Shown here piece by piece: positions 62,215 to 64,000 of a stretch of 64,000 nt of DNA; positions within the stretch are counted from its first letter, which is position 1, and each line of letters begins with the position of its first letter. A model generated the notes under the pieces. That model ran no database searches. It was not told the DNA's origin and saw only the letters and a list, made by a program, of their open reading frames with translations. Both the position numbers and the translations under genes were made by a program. Source of the stretch: Methylobacterium sp. CB376 (GTDB lineage: Bacteria > Pseudomonadota > Alphaproteobacteria > Rhizobiales > Beijerinckiaceae); NCBI RefSeq assembly GCF_029714205.1, contig NZ_CP121648.1, forward strand, positions 5,219,001-5,283,000. The letters run 5' to 3'.

Positions 62215-62246
62215 CCCCGCCGGGCGCGGCCCGGCGCCGGGCGGGG
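62215..62246. terminator. GC hairpin between convergent transporter and GST genes
   Basis: CCCCGCC (62215-62221) pairs with GGCGGGG (62240-62246). The 18-base interior is itself GC-palindromic. In the 63-base gap between two stop codons; no T-run. Confidence 0.5.
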
Positions 62247-62253
62247 CGAGGGC

Positions 62254-62889
62254 TCAGGCGGCCTGCGCGGCGGCGAGGGCCGCGTCCCTCTCGCGCACCC
62301 GCGCCACGGCCGGGCGCGCCTGGTGGCGCGCCACGTAGGCGGCGATCTCCGGCGTCTCGGGCACGAATCCGAACATCGTCGTCCAGGTGAGCGCCGCCCC
62401 CCAGAGGATGTCGGCGGCCGTGAAGCGCTCGCCCAGGAGGTAGGGCCCCTGGCGGAGCTGGTCGTTCACCACCGCGAGCGCGGCCTCGTAGCTGCCGTAG
62501 GGCAGCATCGCGCGGACGGACTCGTCCGAGGCGAGCCCGCGCGCCTTGTCGACCACCGCCGGTTCGAAGCTGCTGCCGTAATAGACCATCCAGCGCAGGT
62601 AGGGTCCGCGCAGGGGATCGCCGATCGCCGGGGCGAGGCCCGCCTCCGGGAAGGCGTCGGCGAGGTACAGGAACACCGCGACCTGCTCGGTGACCAGCGC
62701 GCCGCGATGACGGATGGCCGGGACCTTCCCCATCGGATTGACCGCCAGGTAGGCCGGCTGCCGGTTCTCCCCCGCCTTCATGTTGAGCACCTGGAGGTCG
62801 TAGGGGGCGCCCAGCTCCTCCAGCAGCAGCAGGGCGCTCGACGAGCGCGTGTTCGGCGAGTGGTAGAGCGTGACGCGGTCCGCATTCAT
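62254..62889 (-). CDS. glutathione S-transferase family protein
   Basis: 211 residues from ATG 62889 (AGGAGG 8 bases upstream; frame open to 63090). Thioredoxin-like N-terminal domain with [42 protein letters not shown] and the glutathione-binding [15 protein letters not shown] (cis-Pro and E-x-x motif), then the all-helical domain with [14 protein letters not shown]. The SPNTRSS region supplies a Ser for thiolate activation. Detoxification or stereospecific conjugation; substrate unknown. Divergent from rpsB. Confidence 0.92.
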   Translation of the reverse strand: MNADRVTLYHSPNTRSSSALLLLEELGAPYDLQVLNMKAGENRQPAYLAVNPMGKVPAIRHRGALVTEQVAVFLYLADAFPEAGLAPAIGDPLRGPYLRWMVYYGSSFEPAVVDKARGLASDESVRAMLPYGSYEAALAVVNDQLRQGPYLLGERFTAADILWGAALTWTTMFGFVPETPEIAAYVARHQARPAVARVRERDAALAAAQAA

Positions 62890-63045
62890 GCAGGCATCCT
62901 CCTTGGCTCCGTGCCGCGGGCTCCGTGCCGCGCGGCCGCGGCCCCTTGCCGGGGACGGGCGTGGCGGCGCGCCGGAGCGCGAGCGGCCCCGATTCGGGGC
63001 CGAGGCCACGCTCGGGCGACCGGCCGGCCGGATCAAGGGGTCGCC

Positions 63046-63119
63046 TTGCCTTTCGGAACCCGATCCGATAAAGCGCCCGCCATCCCACACGCGGAGCCGG
63101 CCTCATGCCTGAATGAGGC
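63046..63119 (+). promoter_or_regulatory. candidate rpsB promoter and leader hairpin
   Basis: TTGCCT (63046-63051), 15-base spacer, GATAAA (63067-63072). Farther down, GCCTCAT (63100-63106), loop GCCTGA, ATGAGGC (63113-63119) is a perfect 7-bp hairpin in the leader, about 68 bases before the rpsB ATG. Leaders of rpsB in other bacteria carry S2 feedback sites; this hairpin is a candidate only. Confidence 0.4.
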
Positions 63120-63186
63120 GTTTCCGGTGGCCGGCACTCGGCCGGCTGCTTCCTCCGCGGCGGATCGAACCGGAGCATTGAGACCC

Positions 63187-64000
63187 ATGGCCCTTCCCGA
63201 TTTCTCGATGCGTCAGCTCCTCGAAGCCGGCGCCCATTTCGGCCACCAGTCGCACCGCTGGAACCCGAAGATGCAGCCCTTCATCTTCGGCACCCGCAAC
63301 AACATCCACATCATCGACCTCGCCCAGACCGTGCCGGCGCTCTACCAGGCGCTGCAGGCGGTGAGCGACACCGTCGCCAAGGGCGGCCGGGTGCTGTTCG
63401 TCGGCACCAAGCGCCAGGCCGCGGACGTGGTGGCGGATTCCGCGCGCCGCTCGGCCCAGTACTTCGTGAATTCCCGCTGGCTCGGCGGCACGCTCACCAA
63501 CTGGAAGACCATCTCGGGCTCGATCCAGCGCCTGCGCAAGGTCGACGAGGTCCTGGCCGGCGGCGGCCAGGGCCTCACCAAGAAGGAGCGCCTGATGCTG
63601 TCCCGCGAGAAGGACAAGCTCGAGAAGGCGCTCGGCGGCATCAAGGACATGGGCGGCGTGCCCGACCTGCTGTTCGTGATCGACACCAACAAGGAGCAGC
63701 TGGCGATCAAGGAGGCCAAGCGCCTCGGGATCCCGGTCGCCGCCATCGTCGACACCAACTGCGACCCGGACGGCATCACCTACGTGGTCCCGGCCAACGA
63801 CGACGCGGGCCGCGCGATCGCGCTCTACTGCGACCTCATCGCCCGCGCGGCGATCGACGGCATCTCCCGCGGCCAGGGCGCGCTCGGCCTCGACATCGGT
63901 GCCTCGGAGGAGCCGGTCGCCGAGGAACTGCCGGCCAACCTCAACGAGCCGGAGGTGGCGCAGGTCGACATCAGCGAGCCCTACGTGGGCGAGCCCTTCG
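63187..64000 (+). CDS. rpsB: 30S ribosomal protein S2 (partial, runs off right edge)
   Basis: 271 codons are visible and the frame is open at the window end. S2 blocks: [133 protein letters not shown]. Beyond about residue 240 the acidic tail ([21 protein letters not shown]) belongs to the alphaproteobacterial C-terminal extension. Essential small-subunit protein; tsf normally follows. Confidence 0.97.
   Translation, partial: MALPDFSMRQLLEAGAHFGHQSHRWNPKMQPFIFGTRNNIHIIDLAQTVPALYQALQAVSDTVAKGGRVLFVGTKRQAADVVADSARRSAQYFVNSRWLGGTLTNWKTISGSIQRLRKVDEVLAGGGQGLTKKERLMLSREKDKLEKALGGIKDMGGVPDLLFVIDTNKEQLAIKEAKRLGIPVAAIVDTNCDPDGITYVVPANDDAGRAIALYCDLIARAAIDGISRGQGALGLDIGASEEPVAEELPANLNEPEVAQVDISEPYVGEPF

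Overview
The window is very GC-rich, densely coded chromosomal DNA from an alphaproteobacterium, most likely a Methylobacterium-like member of the Hyphomicrobiales. This is inferred from gene content (FdxA-type 7Fe ferredoxin, CarD, RpoH with a GGAAC-N17-CGTT stress promoter, 3-hydroxybutyrate dehydrogenase next to a DUF3734-type patatin, SUV3-like helicase, MdoH, IalB-family protein) and from short intergenic palindromic repeats. There is no phage, transposase, integrase, CRISPR array, rRNA or tRNA. The gene content looks like a core chromosome with metabolic accessory modules.

Layout. 0.2-2.3 kb: GNAT and XRE-cupin pair, then an exported beta-rich protein. 2.3-7.3 kb: C4-dicarboxylate system dctD-dctB divergent from dctA, with a sigma-54 promoter in front of dctA. 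7.3-10.9 kb: acyl-CoA dehydrogenase, orphan TRAP binding protein, two small proteins. 11-15.6 kb: rpiA, a frameshifted DUF2059 gene, an O-antigen-ligase-like protein, glutathione reductase, DUF3830. 15.7-20.8 kb: glucan glucosyltransferase mdoH diverging from four overlapping genes (MDR dehydrogenase, PTPS-like protein, glycosyltransferase, methyltransferase) that look like a pathway for a modified, possibly glycosylated pterin. 20.8-27.4 kb: an ECF sigma/anti-sigma operon with a metallophosphoesterase, a cupredoxin and a 51-residue membrane protein, divergent from a molybdenum hydroxylase whose Fe-S and Mo subunits are fused. 27.7-35.7 kb: L,D-transpeptidase, DUF1796 protein, accA, patatin, bdhA, amidase, small unknowns. 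35.7-42 kb: SUV3-like helicase, S4 protein, fdxA, carD, rpoH. 42-49 kb: phosphopantetheinyl transferase, LysR regulator, argJ, SIMPL protein, mutT, DUF427, methyltransferase, comF. 49-55 kb: a cyanate module (cynS plus an NrtABD-type ABC transporter) driven by a sigma-54 promoter and faced by a PAS-PAS sigma-54 activator, with two palindromic sites between them. 55-64 kb: acyl-CoA dehydrogenase, SDR, zwf, FkbM methyltransferase, a frameshifted IalB gene, a nitrate/nitrite MFS transporter behind a sigma-54 promoter and an ANTAR-type two-hairpin leader, a GST, and the start of rpsB.

How it fits together. Nitrogen and carbon scavenging under sigma-54 recurs three times (dctA, cyn, nitrate transporter), each with a recognisable -24/-12 element. 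A dispersed repeat of about 100 bp occurs in three long copies at 46.6, 48.2 and 49.7 kb and two partial copies at 27.5 and 35.2 kb. Its hairpin arms change together while the loop stays the same. Two exported-protein genes (DUF2059, IalB) are each broken by a shift of the same sense inside a Pro/Ala-rich linker, which may be sequence error in GC-rich runs. All family calls were made by eye; no database was searched.
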